64,000 nucleotides of DNA from Rhabdophis nuchalis (Eukaryota; Chordata; Lepidosauria; Squamata; Natricidae), in NCBI GenBank assembly GCA_039707465.1, contig CM077644.1, forward strand, positions 220,776,962 to 220,840,961, given 5' to 3'. This document shows positions 10,300 through 20,994 of this stretch, piece after piece; the first letter of the stretch is position 1, and each line of letters opens with the position of its first letter. The position numbers were made by a program, and so were the translations under genes. The notes below the pieces were generated by a model. The model was not told the origin of the DNA. It saw only the letters and a program-made list of their open reading frames with translations, and searched no databases.

Positions 10300-10507
10300 G
10301 TGCAGTGGTTGGAATGCAGTATGGCAGGCTAACTCTGCTCATAGCCAGGAGTTCAATCCTGACAGGGCTCAATGTTGATTCAGCCCTCCATCCTTCCAAG
10401 GTTGCTAAAATGAGGATTCAGATTGCTGGATGAAATACGCTAACATATGTAAATCGCTCAGAGACTGCTATGGCGCAATATATAAATCTAAGTGCTATTG
10501 CTATTGG
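10300..10507 (+). mobile_element. tRNA-derived SINE with L2/MIR-like tail
   Basis: The head (GTGCAGTGGTTGGAATGCAG, then a B-box-like AGTTCAATCC) is followed by a body with CAGCCCTCCATCCTTCC and AAAATGAGGATTCAGATTG and a tail with AAATCGCTCAGAG and AAGTGCTATTGCTATT. The tail recalls the 3' end of MIR/L2 elements. Copies also lie at 26262, 35716, 39796 and 60518. Confidence 0.8.
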
Positions 10508-10977
10508 AGAAGGATAGTATTTTTGTATTTGTTTCAGAGATAAGATTAAATATAGGAAATCAAAAATAGTGGTAAATATGTTGTGATATCATCTGGCAAA
10601 CCTTCCCCTTACATACATGTATAGATACCTCAGTTCATCACCCATGTGTCTAAAACCCTCAGAAATTAGCGTAACAATATACCCTAATTCAGTGCGATTA
10701 TGGAATTTGGCACCTTGTACAAACAATACTAGTTACATCCAATGCAAAGGAAAAAAACCAACCCCTGCTGTGTATTATGATACTATCTTCTTTGGATTAC
10801 TGTTAGTCAGGATAAAAAGTGTCCTAGTCCAAACCTATTTTTATATCAAAACCAGTTATAGTATATGCATAAAAATTGCCATATAGTATAATAGAGACAG
10901 AGGCACAAAAGCAGTAATTATATTATGGAAAGACTGCTTTCCCAAATAAAAAAGCATATACACAGTAGGAAATGTAG
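10508..10977. other. No recognisable feature
   Basis: AT-rich spacer. A short open frame at 10617-10886 shows no recognisable domain. Confidence 0.5.
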
Positions 10978-11180
10978 AAGAATAGAATAGAATAGAATAA
11001 TTTAATTTATAGACCGCTCCTCTCCCCGTAGGGACTCGGAGCGGTGCACAGGGAAAACTAAAACCACAATACAATAAATATACAAATATAATTAAGAACA
11101 AATTAAATCTGGGCCTGTGCTAAAATCCCCTTAACCTGCTAAAATACCCAATTAAAACAGCTAGACCCTGTAGAGAGAGG

Positions 11181-11618
11181 CTACCCAAGGCCGGCCAAAC
11201 GGAAAAGATGAGTTTTTAATTTCAGACGGAAGGAGCGGAAGTCCGTGGTTGTTCTGATGTCGGGGGGAAGGTCGTTCCAGAGGGCTGGGCTCGCCACAGA
11301 GAGAGCCCTTCTCCTGGGCGTCGCCCGCTGACAGAGTCTAGTGGACGGCACCCGGAGAAGTCCCTCTCTGTGGGAGCGAATCGGCCGTGAGGATGTATGA
11401 GGCAGGATCCGATCCCGCAGATAGCTAGGTCCCGAGCCATGGAGCGCTTTAAAAATGATGACTAATACCTTGAAGCGCAACCGGAAGACGACAGGCAGCC
11501 AGTGCAACTCGCGCAGAAGTGGAGTTATGTGGGCAGATCTGGAGGTACCCAAGATTGCCCGCGCGGCTGCATTCTGAACCATCTGAAGTCTCCGGGTGCA
11601 CCTCAAGGGAAGCCCCAT
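11181..11618 (-). pseudogene. L2 LINE protein, C-terminal part in shifted frame
   Basis: This 145-codon frame continues the L2 protein after the 4-base loss near 11625. It holds the conserved tail motifs QNAAARAI, ELHWLPVVFRLRFKVL, RSHREGLLRVPS and LWNDLPPDI, ending in LKTHLF. This region follows the catalytic domain and is conserved among L2-type proteins. The same block is open at 42250-42687. Function of this copy depends on the upstream frame, so here it is a broken part. Confidence 0.9.
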
Positions 11619-14428
11619 GTAGAGTTACAATAGTCCAGTCGCGATGTCACGAGAGCATGAGTGACTGTGCGAAGGGCGTCCCGATCCAATAGGGGGCGCA
11701 ACTGGTGAACCAGGCGAACCTGGTAAAACGCCCTCCTGGCCACGGCTGTCACTTGATCTTCCATGGACAGCCGGGCATCCAGGAGGACACCCAGGTTGCG
11801 CGCCCCATCCACAGGGGCAAGATGTTCGCCCCCTATGGCCAGCGATGGAGTCAGCTGGTTGAATCGGGTAGCCGGAAACCACAGCCACTCGGTCTTCGTC
11901 GGGTTGAGCCTGAGTCTGTTACTTCCCATCCAGATCCGCACGGCTTCCAGGCACTGGCACATCACTGCTACGGCATCGTTGGGGTGGTTTGGGGTAGAAA
12001 TGTACAGCTGTGTATCATCAGCGTACAGGTGGTACTCTACCCCTAAACCACGGATGATCTCACCCAGCGGCTTCATATATGTGTTGAACAGGAGAGGCGA
12101 GAGGACCGACCCCTGAGGCACCCCACATGTGAGGGGTGTCGAGGTCGACCTCTGCTCTCCTGTCAACACAAATTGCGATCGGCCAGAGAGGTAGGAGGAG
12201 AACCACCGTAAAACGGTGCCTCCCACCCCCAACCCCCCCAGCCGATGCAATAGGATACCATGGTCGATGGTATCAAAAGCCGCCGAGAGGTCTAATAGGA
12301 CCAGGATGGAGGAACAACCCCCATCTCTGGCCCTCCAGAGATCATCAACCAACGCGACCAATGCCGTCTCAGTGCTATGCCCGGGCCGAAAGCCGGACTG
12401 GCGTGGGTCTAGATAATCAACTTCCTCCAGGTGACGGGGAAACTGTTGTGCCACCACACTCTCAACAACCTTCGCCAAAAAGGGAAGGTTGGAGACTGGA
12501 CGATAGTTGTTTAATAAAGCTGGGTCCAAAGAGGGCTTCTTAAGGAGGGGCCTCACCATCGCCTCTTTTAGGGAAGCAGGCAAGGAACCCTCACTTAAGG
12601 AAGCGTTGACAACCTCTTGGAGCCAGCCTCGTGTCACCTCCCAGGATGCCAGTACAAGCCAGGAGGGACACGGGTCCAATAAACATGTGGTGGCTCGCAG
12701 TCGCCCACGTAGCCTGTCCATATCCTCGGAAGTAACGGAGTCAAACTCCTCCCAAACAAGATCTGTCTCGTGGCATCCCACTGGGCCATCAATGGGGGCT
12801 AGCTCGTTCTGTATCTGAGCGATTTTCTCCTGCAGAAAAGTCACAAATTCCTTTGCTCTGCCCTGTAGCGGGGCTTCCCGCACCCTCTGTTGAAGGAGGG
12901 AGCGGGTCACCCTAAACAGGGCAGCAGGGCGGTTTTCTGCGGATGCTATGAGAGTGGCACAATGATGACGTTTGGCCACTCTCAGCGCCACAATGTAAGT
13001 CCGTAACTGGGCTCTTACTTGTGTCCGGTCAGATTCAGAACGGGTAGACCTCCATCTTCTCTCTAGGCATCTCTTGTGGCGTTTCATCCCCCTCAGCTCC
13101 TCGGTAAACCAAGGAGCCGGGGCGACTCGCCGCCGCAAGAGAGGCCGCAAGGGCGCGACCCGATCCAAGGCCCCCGTGGTCGAAGTGTTCCATGCGGCCA
13201 CGAGGTCCTCCATCGGGGCGCAGGTCAGGGGTACAGGAAGTGGCCCAAGCGCCGTCTGGAACCCATCCGGGTCCATAAGGCACCTGGGGCGAAACCAGAT
13301 CGATGGCTCTGGTTCCGCCTCCCTGCGGAGGGGAGTAGCGGTTGGAAAGTCGAGCCGGAGAAGTGAGTGGTCTGACCATGACAAGGACGTGATGACTATA
13401 TCCCCTATACCCAGATCACTCTTCCATTGGCCAGAGACAAAGATGAGATCCGGTGTATGTCCACCCTCGTGGGTGGGGCCTTGAATTAATTGGGTCAGGT
13501 CCATGGCCGTCATGGAAGCCATGAACTCCCGAGCTGCCACGGATGATTCGCCCACCGATGGCAGATTAAAGTCCCCCATGACCAAAAGTCTGGGGGTCTC
13601 AACTGCCACCGTAGCGATCACCTCCAGGAGCTCGGGCAGGGCTGCTGCTACATAGCGGGGAGCCAGGTATACAACCAGCAAGCCCAACTGCCTCCCTAGG
13701 CCCCACTTCACGCAGAGGGACTCACAACCGGTAGTCTGTGGCACAATGGTCTCTCTCGGCTCAAGATCTTCCTTTATTATGACCGCCACCCCACCACCCC
13801 TACCTAGGGCCCGGGGCTGATGAAAAGCACGGTAGCCTGGTGGGCACATTTCAACGAGGGGGAGTCCACCCTCGTGGCCCAACCAGGTCTCCGCTATTCC
13901 AGCCAGGTCCAGCTCCCCCTCTGACACAAGGTCATGGATGAGGGGGGCTTTGTTGACAATGGACCTGGCGTTACAAAACATCAGCCTCAGGCCCTGGCTC
14001 TGTATTCCCTGACCACCTAGCCTGCGGGGGTTGTGACACCTAACCGTTTGCAACCAACCGCTACGTGTCCCCAACCGGGAGGATGGAACTTGCCTCCCCT
14101 CGGACCTGCCTCTCCCCACGACCTTCTGAATGGAAATGCCCTCCGCAGGAACGACTCGTGTTTCTCCCCCCCTCACGGATTCTTCCGCTTCCCTCCGTCG
14201 CCTGTTGGCCTGGCCCTCTCTCTCTAACTGTACATACCCTCCCTCCTCCTCCCTGGAACCCCCTAAAACCCGCATTAAAAACCTCCCTAAAAACCCCCTC
14301 AACCTGCGCTTCGCCCACCTCTCAGGAATAATCAATCCGTCCTCGAGGTGGGCCCATGATAGACAGGGGGGCCAGGCCTGCGAGAGGGGAGACTCCCGCA
14401 GACCAAGGAGGTCGCGCCTAGAGTACAC
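11603..14428 (-). CDS. L2 LINE endonuclease/reverse transcriptase, main frame
   Basis: The 941-codon frame encodes the element's replication enzyme, which nicks target DNA and copies the element RNA at the nick. Residues 1-145 are a basic, low-complexity lead-in. Residues ~150-360 are an AP-type endonuclease with FCNARSIVNK (151-160), IAETWLG, GDFN (285-288) and SDH (352-354). Residues ~600-850 are the reverse transcriptase with DLSAAFD (713-719), GVPQGSVLSP (769-778) and the active site YADD (802-805). The frame ends early: relative to the copy at 53.06 kb, CTCT is missing near 11625, which shifts the frame. The last ~145 codons continue in another frame. The true start codon is uncertain. 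It may come from the leader because homology to the 51-kb copy begins only near residue 130. Confidence 0.9.
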   Translation of the reverse strand: MYSRRDLLGLRESPLSQAWPPCLSWAHLEDGLIIPERWAKRRLRGFLGRFLMRVLGGSREEEGGYVQLEREGQANRRRREAEESVRGGETRVVPAEGISIQKVVGRGRSEGRQVPSSRLGTRSGWLQTVRCHNPRRLGGQGIQSQGLRLMFCNARSIVNKAPLIHDLVSEGELDLAGIAETWLGHEGGLPLVEMCPPGYRAFHQPRALGRGGGVAVIIKEDLEPRETIVPQTTGCESLCVKWGLGRQLGLLVVYLAPRYVAAALPELLEVIATVAVETPRLLVMGDFNLPSVGESSVAAREFMASMTAMDLTQLIQGPTHEGGHTPDLIFVSGQWKSDLGIGDIVITSLSWSDHSLLRLDFPTATPLRREAEPEPSIWFRPRCLMDPDGFQTALGPLPVPLTCAPMEDLVAAWNTSTTGALDRVAPLRPLLRRRVAPAPWFTEELRGMKRHKRCLERRWRSTRSESDRTQVRAQLRTYIVALRVAKRHHCATLIASAENRPAALFRVTRSLLQQRVREAPLQGRAKEFVTFLQEKIAQIQNELAPIDGPVGCHETDLVWEEFDSVTSEDMDRLRGRLRATTCLLDPCPSWLVLASWEVTRGWLQEVVNASLSEGSLPASLKEAMVRPLLKKPSLDPALLNNYRPVSNLPFLAKVVESVVAQQFPRHLEEVDYLDPRQSGFRPGHSTETALVALVDDLWRARDGGCSSILVLLDLSAAFDTIDHGILLHRLGGLGVGGTVLRWFSSYLSGRSQFVLTGEQRSTSTPLTCGVPQGSVLSPLLFNTYMKPLGEIIRGLGVEYHLYADDTQLYISTPNHPNDAVAVMCQCLEAVRIWMGSNRLRLNPTKTEWLWFPATRFNQLTPSLAIGGEHLAPVDGARNLGVLLDARLSMEDQVTAVARRAFYQVRLVHQLRPLLDRDALRTVTHALVTSRLDYCNSTWGFP

Positions 14429-15194
14429 GATAAAACCTCAGGGTGGTTCCAAACCAGGAAGGCAAAAACACAAGTCCGAAATAAGTGGCTGAGTGCAGGA
14501 TGTTCTTTAGGATGGGGTGGGTGGGGGTAAAGTCAGAATCCAGAGTCTTATGGATGGGGGGGTCAAGTCCAATCCCATTACAGGCCCCATCCATCTGTCC
14601 TTCCGACCAAGGGGCTTAGTTCGTAACAGCCCTCTAATGGCCCAGATATTATCAGCCAGCCAGCCTCCACCAGTCCCGGGCACTCACTCCAAGATGTCCT
14701 GAAACGTCCTCGGCCAAATCCATCTTTTCCCAACTGGCTGCAGATGTTGCATGCCGGGCTGCTCCGCCAAACATGCCACTTTCAACCAGCCAATACTCCA
14801 TCTCCAACCTTCTCCTTCTTCTGCCAACTCCGTCCTCCATCATCAGCTCTTTCTTTCCATCGCCTCCAGCTCCTCGCCATCTCCGTCCATCTATCACCAT
14901 CCATCTCCATCCGTCTCTCTCTCACTCCGTCATTCCATCTCTCTTCCTCTCCATCTCTCTCTTTCGCCTTCTCCTCCTCCATCCCTTCTGCTTCCTCCAA
15001 CTCCTCAGCATTCCCATCATTCCATACCTCAACACCATCTCTCGTCCACCTTCTACTTTCTTCCACCCTTCCTCTCTCAGGAGCAGTCCTAGCCAGTGGG
15101 GGGTGGATGTTTCGGGCCCAGAACCAGGGTATGACCGCACGACCTGCCACTAGTCGTGCAGCCCGATGGTAGCTCTCCTGGCCTGGACCCCTGG

Positions 15195-15388
15195 GCCCCT
15201 CTCGCCGCCCGTGGTGAACTCCGCGTCCCAGCTTGCGGCCTGCCTCTCACCTTCTGGCCGCGCCGGGACGCTCTGGGCCGCAGACGAGCCTTTCTCGCCG
15301 CCCGTGATGAATCCACATCCCGGCTTGCGGCCTGCCTCTCTTCTTCCGGCCGCGCCGGGACGCTCTGGGCCGCGAACAGGCCGAGCCG
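15195..15388 (-). repeat. Two tandem ~96-bp GC-rich units in the L2 leader
   Basis: Two adjacent units share CTCGCCGCCCGTG, CTTGCGGCCTGCCTCTC and CCGCGCCGGGACGCTCTGGG blocks in the same order. The first spans about 15197-15293 and the second 15294-15388. They lie in the 5' leader of the minus-strand L2. Tandem leader units that act as promoter monomers are known in mouse L1; the same role here is inference. Confidence 0.75.
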
Positions 15389-15626
15389 ATCTCCTCTGCT
15401 CTCCCGTCGCCCAAACAGCTCGCCCTTCAACTCCGGGCGGCTCGGCGCGACGACGGGAGGATCGGCTTGTCAAGCCAGCCCTCCACGATGGTAAGCGAGG
15501 GCTGGCGGCATCTTCCTGGGGTAAAAACCACCCCCGGGGCTTCTCCGGCTCTCAGAGCGCGACCGCCATGTCGCGCATGCGCAGATCAAGCGCATGTGCA
15601 TTTAAAAATGCTGCAGTAGGCTGAAT

Positions 15627-15965
15627 AGCGATGCAGTGGCTCAGTGAGTAAGACGCTGATCTTGTCGATCAGAAAGGTTCGAATCCCTAGTGCTGCATAA
15701 TGAAGTGAGCTCCCATTACTTGTCCCAGCTTCTGCCAACCTAGCAGTTCGAAAAATGCAAAAATGCAAGTAGAAAAATAGGAACCACCTTTGGTAACAGT
15801 GCTCCATGCGCCTTCTGCATTTTGTCATGCTGGGCATATGACCACAGAGACATCATCAGACAGCGCTGGCTCTTCGGCTTTGAAACAGAGATGAGCACCG
15901 CCCCCTAGAGTTGGGAACCACCAGCACATATGTGTGAGGGGAACCTTTAGCTTTAGGCTGAATAG
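15627..15965 (+). mobile_element. Sauria-type SINE, full-length
   Basis: The tRNA-like head has A box GATGCAGTGGCTCAGTGAG and B box GGTTCGAATCCC. The middle carries CCCATTACTTGTCCCAGC, TTCTGCCAACCTAGCAG and CATATGACCACAGAGAC. The 3' end (CTAGAGTTGGGAACCACC, then GCACATATGTGTGAGGGGAA) matches the BovB-like tail of Sauria SINEs, which are mobilised by BovB LINEs. It lies directly upstream of the L2 5' end. Confidence 0.88.
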
Positions 15966-16832
15966 TTCAATCAAATTAACAAAAAACAAAACAAACCAAA
16001 AACCAGAGAAACGGAATGAAATCAAAATAGAGATTGGTCCCTCTCTAATCTCAGCATAAACACACTACAAGCCAACATCACCTTGTTTACAGGAGCTTGC
16101 CCAGGCCCCATATGGTCTTCCTACTGCCTTTAAAACCTAATGCACAGTTTTAGTATCAGAAATCGAAGCTAATTGCATCAAGATAAGAGCAATGCCAGTT
16201 GTTATATAATGGAAAATAAATAAGGCAGATTGCTGCTTGGATTAGAGGGCATAAGGTTGTTTTGGTACTCAAACTTTTCTATCATTAGTGTAATTCTTAC
16301 GATAAATGCTCTACTCTCAATTCAATTAGACAAAGATTTTGGACAAAAGCCAGTTGAACCTGATTCATTTTCAATAGGAGCAAGTAACTCAGAGTCATCC
16401 CAATATCTGGTCTCTGCCCATCTCCTTTTGTAAGCATTGAGGCAACCGATGGAACATTGTAGAATAATACACAGACTCAAAAGCATACAGCGTTTAATTC
16501 TATTTATATCCATGGGCCACAGGCAAAGTACTTTCATCCAAAGCAATGCCTCTTTCATATTTTTAGTGAGAGAATTACAGTACTGAAATTTACAATATTG
16601 ATCCACCTTCCCAGGCCATCATACAGACCGATGACATGTAAAGCAGTGCTTAGTGTCTTTTATAATAGTGTCAGGAATGCCAAACACATTATTGTATTCC
16701 TACTTTGCACCATACAAGTTTGAAATAATGATGCAAAACATTGCTCCGTTGTTGTTTGAATATTTCTATTTCTTTTTCTCAAGTTGAGACTGGCTGCTGG
16801 ATTCTGGATAATGGATGCCATCCATTGAGATG
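15966..16832. other. No recognisable feature
   Basis: AT-rich, apparently low-copy DNA. The open frames here are short and show no domain. Confidence 0.5.
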
Positions 16833-17027
16833 TATAATTGCTTAACCTTCCCAGTGCCTCGACCCTTTAATACAGTTCCTCAAGTTGTGGTGACCCTCAA
16901 CCATAAAATTGGTGTTTCGGTTCCTAAAACCATTGAAAATATGTGTTTTCTGATGGTCTTAGGTGAAGCCTGTGAAAGGGTTGTTTGACCGCCAAAGGGG
17001 TCCTGACCCACAGGTAGAGAACCACTG
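16833..17027 (-). mobile_element. SPIN (SPace INvaders) hAT element, non-autonomous
   Basis: Read on the minus strand it begins CAGTGGTTCTCTACCTGTG, continues through GACCCCTTTGG and CTTCACCTAAGACCATCAG, and ends near AACTGTATTAAAGGGTCGAGG and GGAAGGTTAAGC. This is the order of the short SPIN elements that spread horizontally among tetrapods, including squamates. The right terminus has decayed and I see no clear 8-bp duplication. Length and order fit a 0.2-kb SPIN MITE. The family was recognised from memory, not by a search. Confidence 0.85.
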
Positions 17028-17350
17028 GCTTAAGGTGTCAGGTCGTGATTGCATACAGCCAAGATTGACCTACTAAATTTCAAAATTTTGCATCAAATGA
17101 ATATTTTTGTACGGCAGTGCATGCCATGTGTTTGGTTTTGTACCTTGTTTTTTTTCTTTCTCTCCCAACTGTGTTGCACAGACATCTTGTGACAAATGAT
17201 TGTGGGTGCCCATTCTGCTTGAATTGTTCATGTAGTTACTTACTCTTCCCCTGTTTGACTTTGTGGGTACTACAGTGGGTTCACACCCTGCTTCTAGGCT
17301 GCCATCCTTTTGTCTGCTTAGCAGTCTAACCAGGACACAAATCACAAAGC

Positions 17351-17850
17351 TAATTCAGTTTTGGTCGCCACAATGTAGAAAAGATGTGGAGACTCTAGAA
17401 AGAGTGCAGAGAAGAGCAACAAAGATGATTAGGGGACTGGAGACTAAAACATATGAAGAACGGTTGCAGGAACTGGGTATGTCTAGTTTAATGAAAAGAA
17501 GAACGAGGGGAGACATGATAGCAGTGTTCCAATATCTCAGGGGTTGCCACAAAGAAGAGGGAGTCAAACTATTCTCCAAAGCACCTGAGGGCAGAACAAG
17601 AAGCAATGGGTGGAAACTAATCAAGGAGAGAAGCAACTTAGAACTGAGGAGAAATTTCCTGACAGTTAGAACAATTAATCAGTGGAACAGCTTGCCTCCA
17701 GAAATTGTGAATGCCCCAACCCTGGAAGTCTTCAAGAAGATGTTGGATAGCCATTTGTCTGAAATGGCATAGGGCTCCTGCCTAGGTAGGGGGTTGGACT
17801 AGAAGACCTCCAAGGTCCCTTCCAACTCTGCTATTGTATTGTATTATTCA
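17351..17850 (+). mobile_element. 5'-truncated CR1 LINE
   Basis: A CR1 3' part starts abruptly at about 17351 (TTCAGTTTTGGTCGCC) and ends after GGGTTGGACTAGAAGACC with a CTATTGTATTGTATT tail. It carries the same coding block as the 6-kb copy, in the opposite orientation. Confidence 0.9.
17356..17772 (+). pseudogene. CR1 reverse transcriptase, C-terminal fragment
   Basis: The frame encodes the CR1 ORF2 tail: [44 protein letters not shown] and WNSLPPEIV, ending in DSHLSEM. It lacks the endonuclease and the catalytic reverse-transcriptase motifs, because the copy is 5'-truncated. Open codons upstream to 17263 are flanking DNA read in frame. It is highly similar to the other CR1 copies, which implies recent CR1 activity. 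Confidence 0.9.
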
Positions 17851-17872
17851 ATACTGTCAATGCACCTTACAA

Positions 17873-18078
17873 CAGGGGAAGTCAACCTTTTTATACCTTC
17901 CACCCACTTTTGTATCTGTTAGTAGTAAAATTTTCTAACCACCCACCGGTTCCACAGTAATGGTGATTTATAAAGTAGGGAAATCAATTAAATTTTTAAA
18001 AAGGAAAGTGCTTCAGTATCGGACAAAACCCTTACCACCCACCATGAAAGCTGGAATGCCCAGTAGTGACTACCACTG
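17873..18078. mobile_element. hAT-type MITE (CAGGGGAAGTCAACC family)
   Basis: The left end is CAGGGGAAGTCAACC and the right end is TAGTGACTACCACTG, a decayed inverse. The exact 8-bp duplication CCTTACAA flanks it at 17865-17872 and 18079-18086. The inside has CCACCCACTTTTG and CCCACCATGAAAGC blocks. Non-coding. Confidence 0.9.
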
Positions 18079-18155
18079 CCTTACAAGATCAACCACATGG
18101 CACAACCTGCCACACACCAAAAACATTTTGGAAGCTGTAGAACACAGCTTCCAAG

Positions 18156-18230
18156 ATTTATTTATTTTATTATTTATTTTATTAAATTTATACCCCGCCC
18201 TTCTCCTTGTTAGGACCCAAGATCTGCAAG
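18156..18230 (-). mobile_element. L2-clade 3' tail fragment
   Basis: The TTTATTTTATTAAATTTATA and CCCCGCCCTTCTCC blocks match the 3' end of the L2 subfamily seen at 28640. Only this tail is recognisable. Confidence 0.65.
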
Positions 18231-19495
18231 TGGGCATCACACACCACCCAGAGCCTACCATACAAGGACAAATTATACAGTGTAAATATTGCTTGGAGGT
18301 GGGAGATACCTCTAATGCAATCTATCAAATCTTCTGCATGGACAGATGGGGAGGAAGCTAATCACTAGGTTGCAAGATGAGAGAATATGGTTGAAACCCC
18401 AAATTATTTGGGTAAAACTGATTCCATTTTGAATACATCACATGCACAGCTCAGCTCACTTTGAAATTTACAGCTTGGGGCAAAATGCAGAAGTTAGCGT
18501 GTAAAAGTTTCAGTGACCTAGCCAAAAATAGATAGAAATAACTTAATGGCTTGTGGAAGTCCCCTTGGCAAGTCCCCTCTGTACCAGAGATGTTTTTCAG
18601 GGAGGGGGTCATTATCTTGCTATTGTTCAAACCCTGAGAAAGTACAAAGCAAGGGTTTTTTGGGGGTGTTTTGGGGACATTCCAAAAGGGCAGATGATAC
18701 TTCATACATATATGATTGGAATTTACCTAAATGTACTGAAATGAATGTGCAACACACACTCAATTTTACAGCTACTAAAATTGTTGGATGAGCAGGGACA
18801 AAAACAGCCAGGGAAGTGATTGAATCTTAGGAAACACAAAAAAAGCCACAACAGGTATTACAAATACCCCACACAGAACTTCTAGCCCTGAAGCACGAGT
18901 CTGAAAGCTTGAAAGATAAAACCTCAGGTCCTAGTAACTGACCCAGATTGGCTCTAACAATCCATCACTACTTTAAAGACATGTTATGTTGCTTACATTG
19001 CTTTGCATTAGAATATATATTTTAAATAGTCAAAAATTTAATACAGAATCGGCAATATGATACCTGTGGAAAATGTATATGCATGTAGGTTTCTCACTTG
19101 AAATCCACCACACTCCCTGTCCTACTTTAATTTTTTAATATTCTTTTTTATTTTGAAGAAAGGAAGTTGGTTCAAATGAATGTTCCAGACTTTCTTTTGG
19201 TCCAGTCTACCTCAAAAAGTACGGAACTAAACTGGATGATGTGAAATCGCATTATCATTTTGTTTTCCAGCAGCCATTTTGTGAGACCTCAATATGCTGT
19301 CTAAATTCCAATCCTGTTTAGCTATTCCAAACATTTCTTATTTTGACTACAAATTTCCATTTTAAAGGATCAATGGCAACAATTGTTTTTCAATGTTAGC
19401 CATTTTAAAATGTGTGAACTTCAGCTCCCATGTAATTCTGTGACTTGAAGATGACCCATCTTAAAATGGATAAGGTTGAGAAAATAGAGCTAGAA
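18231..19495. other. No recognisable feature
   Basis: Mixed AT-rich DNA. Short overlapping frames near 18546-18791 have no recognisable domain. Confidence 0.5.
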
Positions 19496-19629
19496 CAGTG
19501 ATGTCAAACTCACATCATCATGGTGGCATCACGTGAGGTATTGGGACTCCCCCCCCCCCGCTCACTAAATGGGGCATGGGCATGACCAGCACATGATGCA
19601 TCCCATTGGCCAGGAGTTTGACAGCCCTG
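19496..19629. mobile_element. Short hAT-type MITE (CAGTGATGTCAAACTC family)
   Basis: Ends CAGTGATGTCAAACTC and GAGTTTGACAGCCCTG are inverted repeats with two mismatches. The 8-bp flanks AGCTAGAA (19488-19495) and ATCTAGAA (19630-19637) match at seven positions. It is related to the larger elements at 30808 and 37287 and contains a short C run. Confidence 0.82.
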
Positions 19630-19637
19630 ATCTAGAA

Positions 19638-20299
19638 GATGATGGGAAAGGCCTTTATGTGGGGCTCTGGAGCTTCACTGTTAGATTAGCAGTGAGCTAG
19701 ATTCAGTTTAATGTTATTTCCTTTGTCTTAAGGATGAAACAAGTCTTCTAAAATAATGCTACCGTTGTTGTTTTATTTATCTGCTATTTTCAATTTTTTG
19801 TTTTACCGCCCCTCAAACATTGATGAATAGCCACTGTTCCTGCTGTGTTGTGATTTGTTTTGCTCTTCTACTCTTATTTGGCCTGATGGGATCATTTATT
19901 GCTTTTCATATATTCCATAATTTATGTCATCATTCTGCTTAAGTAGATGGCATAGTTGGCCTGTATATAAAAAGAAACCTTTGCAGGCGGCTCTTTGCTT
20001 CTTGTTAAAATGAAGGAGCATCAGAATTCAATCCCTGTTCAGAGGAGCATTATGAATAAATTTGGCAAGCGTGGCATTTTCATAAAATGCATTCTCACAT
20101 GGTAATACTTATGTACTATGTAATAGGTTAATGGTGGCTTAGTTTAGCATCTTGGTTCAGTTCAGACAACATATCTAATTCCCACATAGCCTTTTGGTGC
20201 ATAGGTTTCATATGAGACCAAAGATCAATAACAGATCACTAGCTTTGCAAATTCAGTCCTTTATATCTTACATAATGTATTGCAATTCAGAACAACTGA
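19638..20299. other. No recognisable feature
   Basis: AT-rich DNA with no supported gene or repeat boundary. Confidence 0.5.
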
Positions 20300-20925
20300 T
20301 TGTGCATCCAGCAAAGCAGGTGGCAGTCCACGGGTGATTATGGAAGCCTCAAGGTGTTCCCATATAACACCTGTCCTGCACGAGCTGCACTGGCTACCTG
20401 TGGCCTTTCGGGTGCGCTTCAAGGTGTTGATCACCATCTTTAAACACTCCATGGCTCGGGGCCTAGTTATATGCGAGACCGTCTCCTGCCTTATACATCC
20501 CTTCGACCGATCCGCTCCCATAGAGAAGGTCTTCTCTGGGTGCCGTCGGCCGGGCAATGCTGGTTGGCGACTCCCAGGGAAAGGGCCTTCTCTGTGGCGG
20601 GCCCGACCCTCTGGAACGACCTGCCTCCCGATCTCCGTACCATCTCGGACCTCCGCCTTTTCCGCCAGCGTCTGAAAACGCACTTAGTCCATCAAGCCAG
20701 CTTAGGTTAACCACCCGATAAATGACTGAGTGTTAGTTGTACAAATTTTTTAATTAGAGGGTTTTTAATCATGTTTTTAGCACAGGGTCATTGAGTTTAA
20801 AAGGGTTTTATGATGTTATGTATTTTGTATTGTATATTGTGTTTTAAATTCCTGTGCGCCGCCCTGGGTCCTTTTGTAGGAGATAGGTGCGGGATATAAA
20901 TATAATAAAATCTAAAATCAATATG
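20300..20925 (+). mobile_element. 5'-truncated L2-clade LINE
   Basis: The coding tail matches L2 proteins (LHELHWLPVAFRVRFKVL, then LWNDLPPDL in a second frame, and LKTHLVHQ), and the 3' end has CGCCGCCCTGGGTCC with a short ATATAAATATAATAAAA tail. The frame shifts once near 20455, so the copy is inactive. The first ~70 bp near 20300 are of uncertain origin. Confidence 0.82.
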
Positions 20926-20994
20926 ACCCATTCTGATTATTACCTTCTTAGATATTTGCAATAGTGGCGAATATCTGTAGCTCAGGTGTAGGAT

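Larger units (their letters stand above)
10978..15560 (-). mobile_element. Nearly full-length L2-clade LINE
   Basis: This is a ~4.6-kb non-LTR retrotransposon on the minus strand. From 5' to 3' it has a GC- and CpG-rich leader (15560 to ~14430, with tandem ~96-bp units), one long endonuclease/reverse-transcriptase frame, a 3' untranslated region with the CACCGCTCCGAGTCC hairpin, and an (AATAG)n tail at 10980-10998. Only one coding frame of the ORF2 type is visible; I see no separate ORF1. The high CpG content and a frame broken by one small deletion suggest recent activity. The 5' limit is set where the sequence changes to a SINE and a GCGCATGCGC-rich segment, and is approximate. Confidence 0.88.

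Noticed and set aside
11705..13484. Plus-strand frames across the L2 body
   Set aside because: They are antisense shadows of the L2 reverse-transcriptase frame.
14744..15624. Several long overlapping frames on both strands
   Set aside because: The region is the GC-rich, simple-sequence leader of the L2; low stop frequency explains them and none has a domain.
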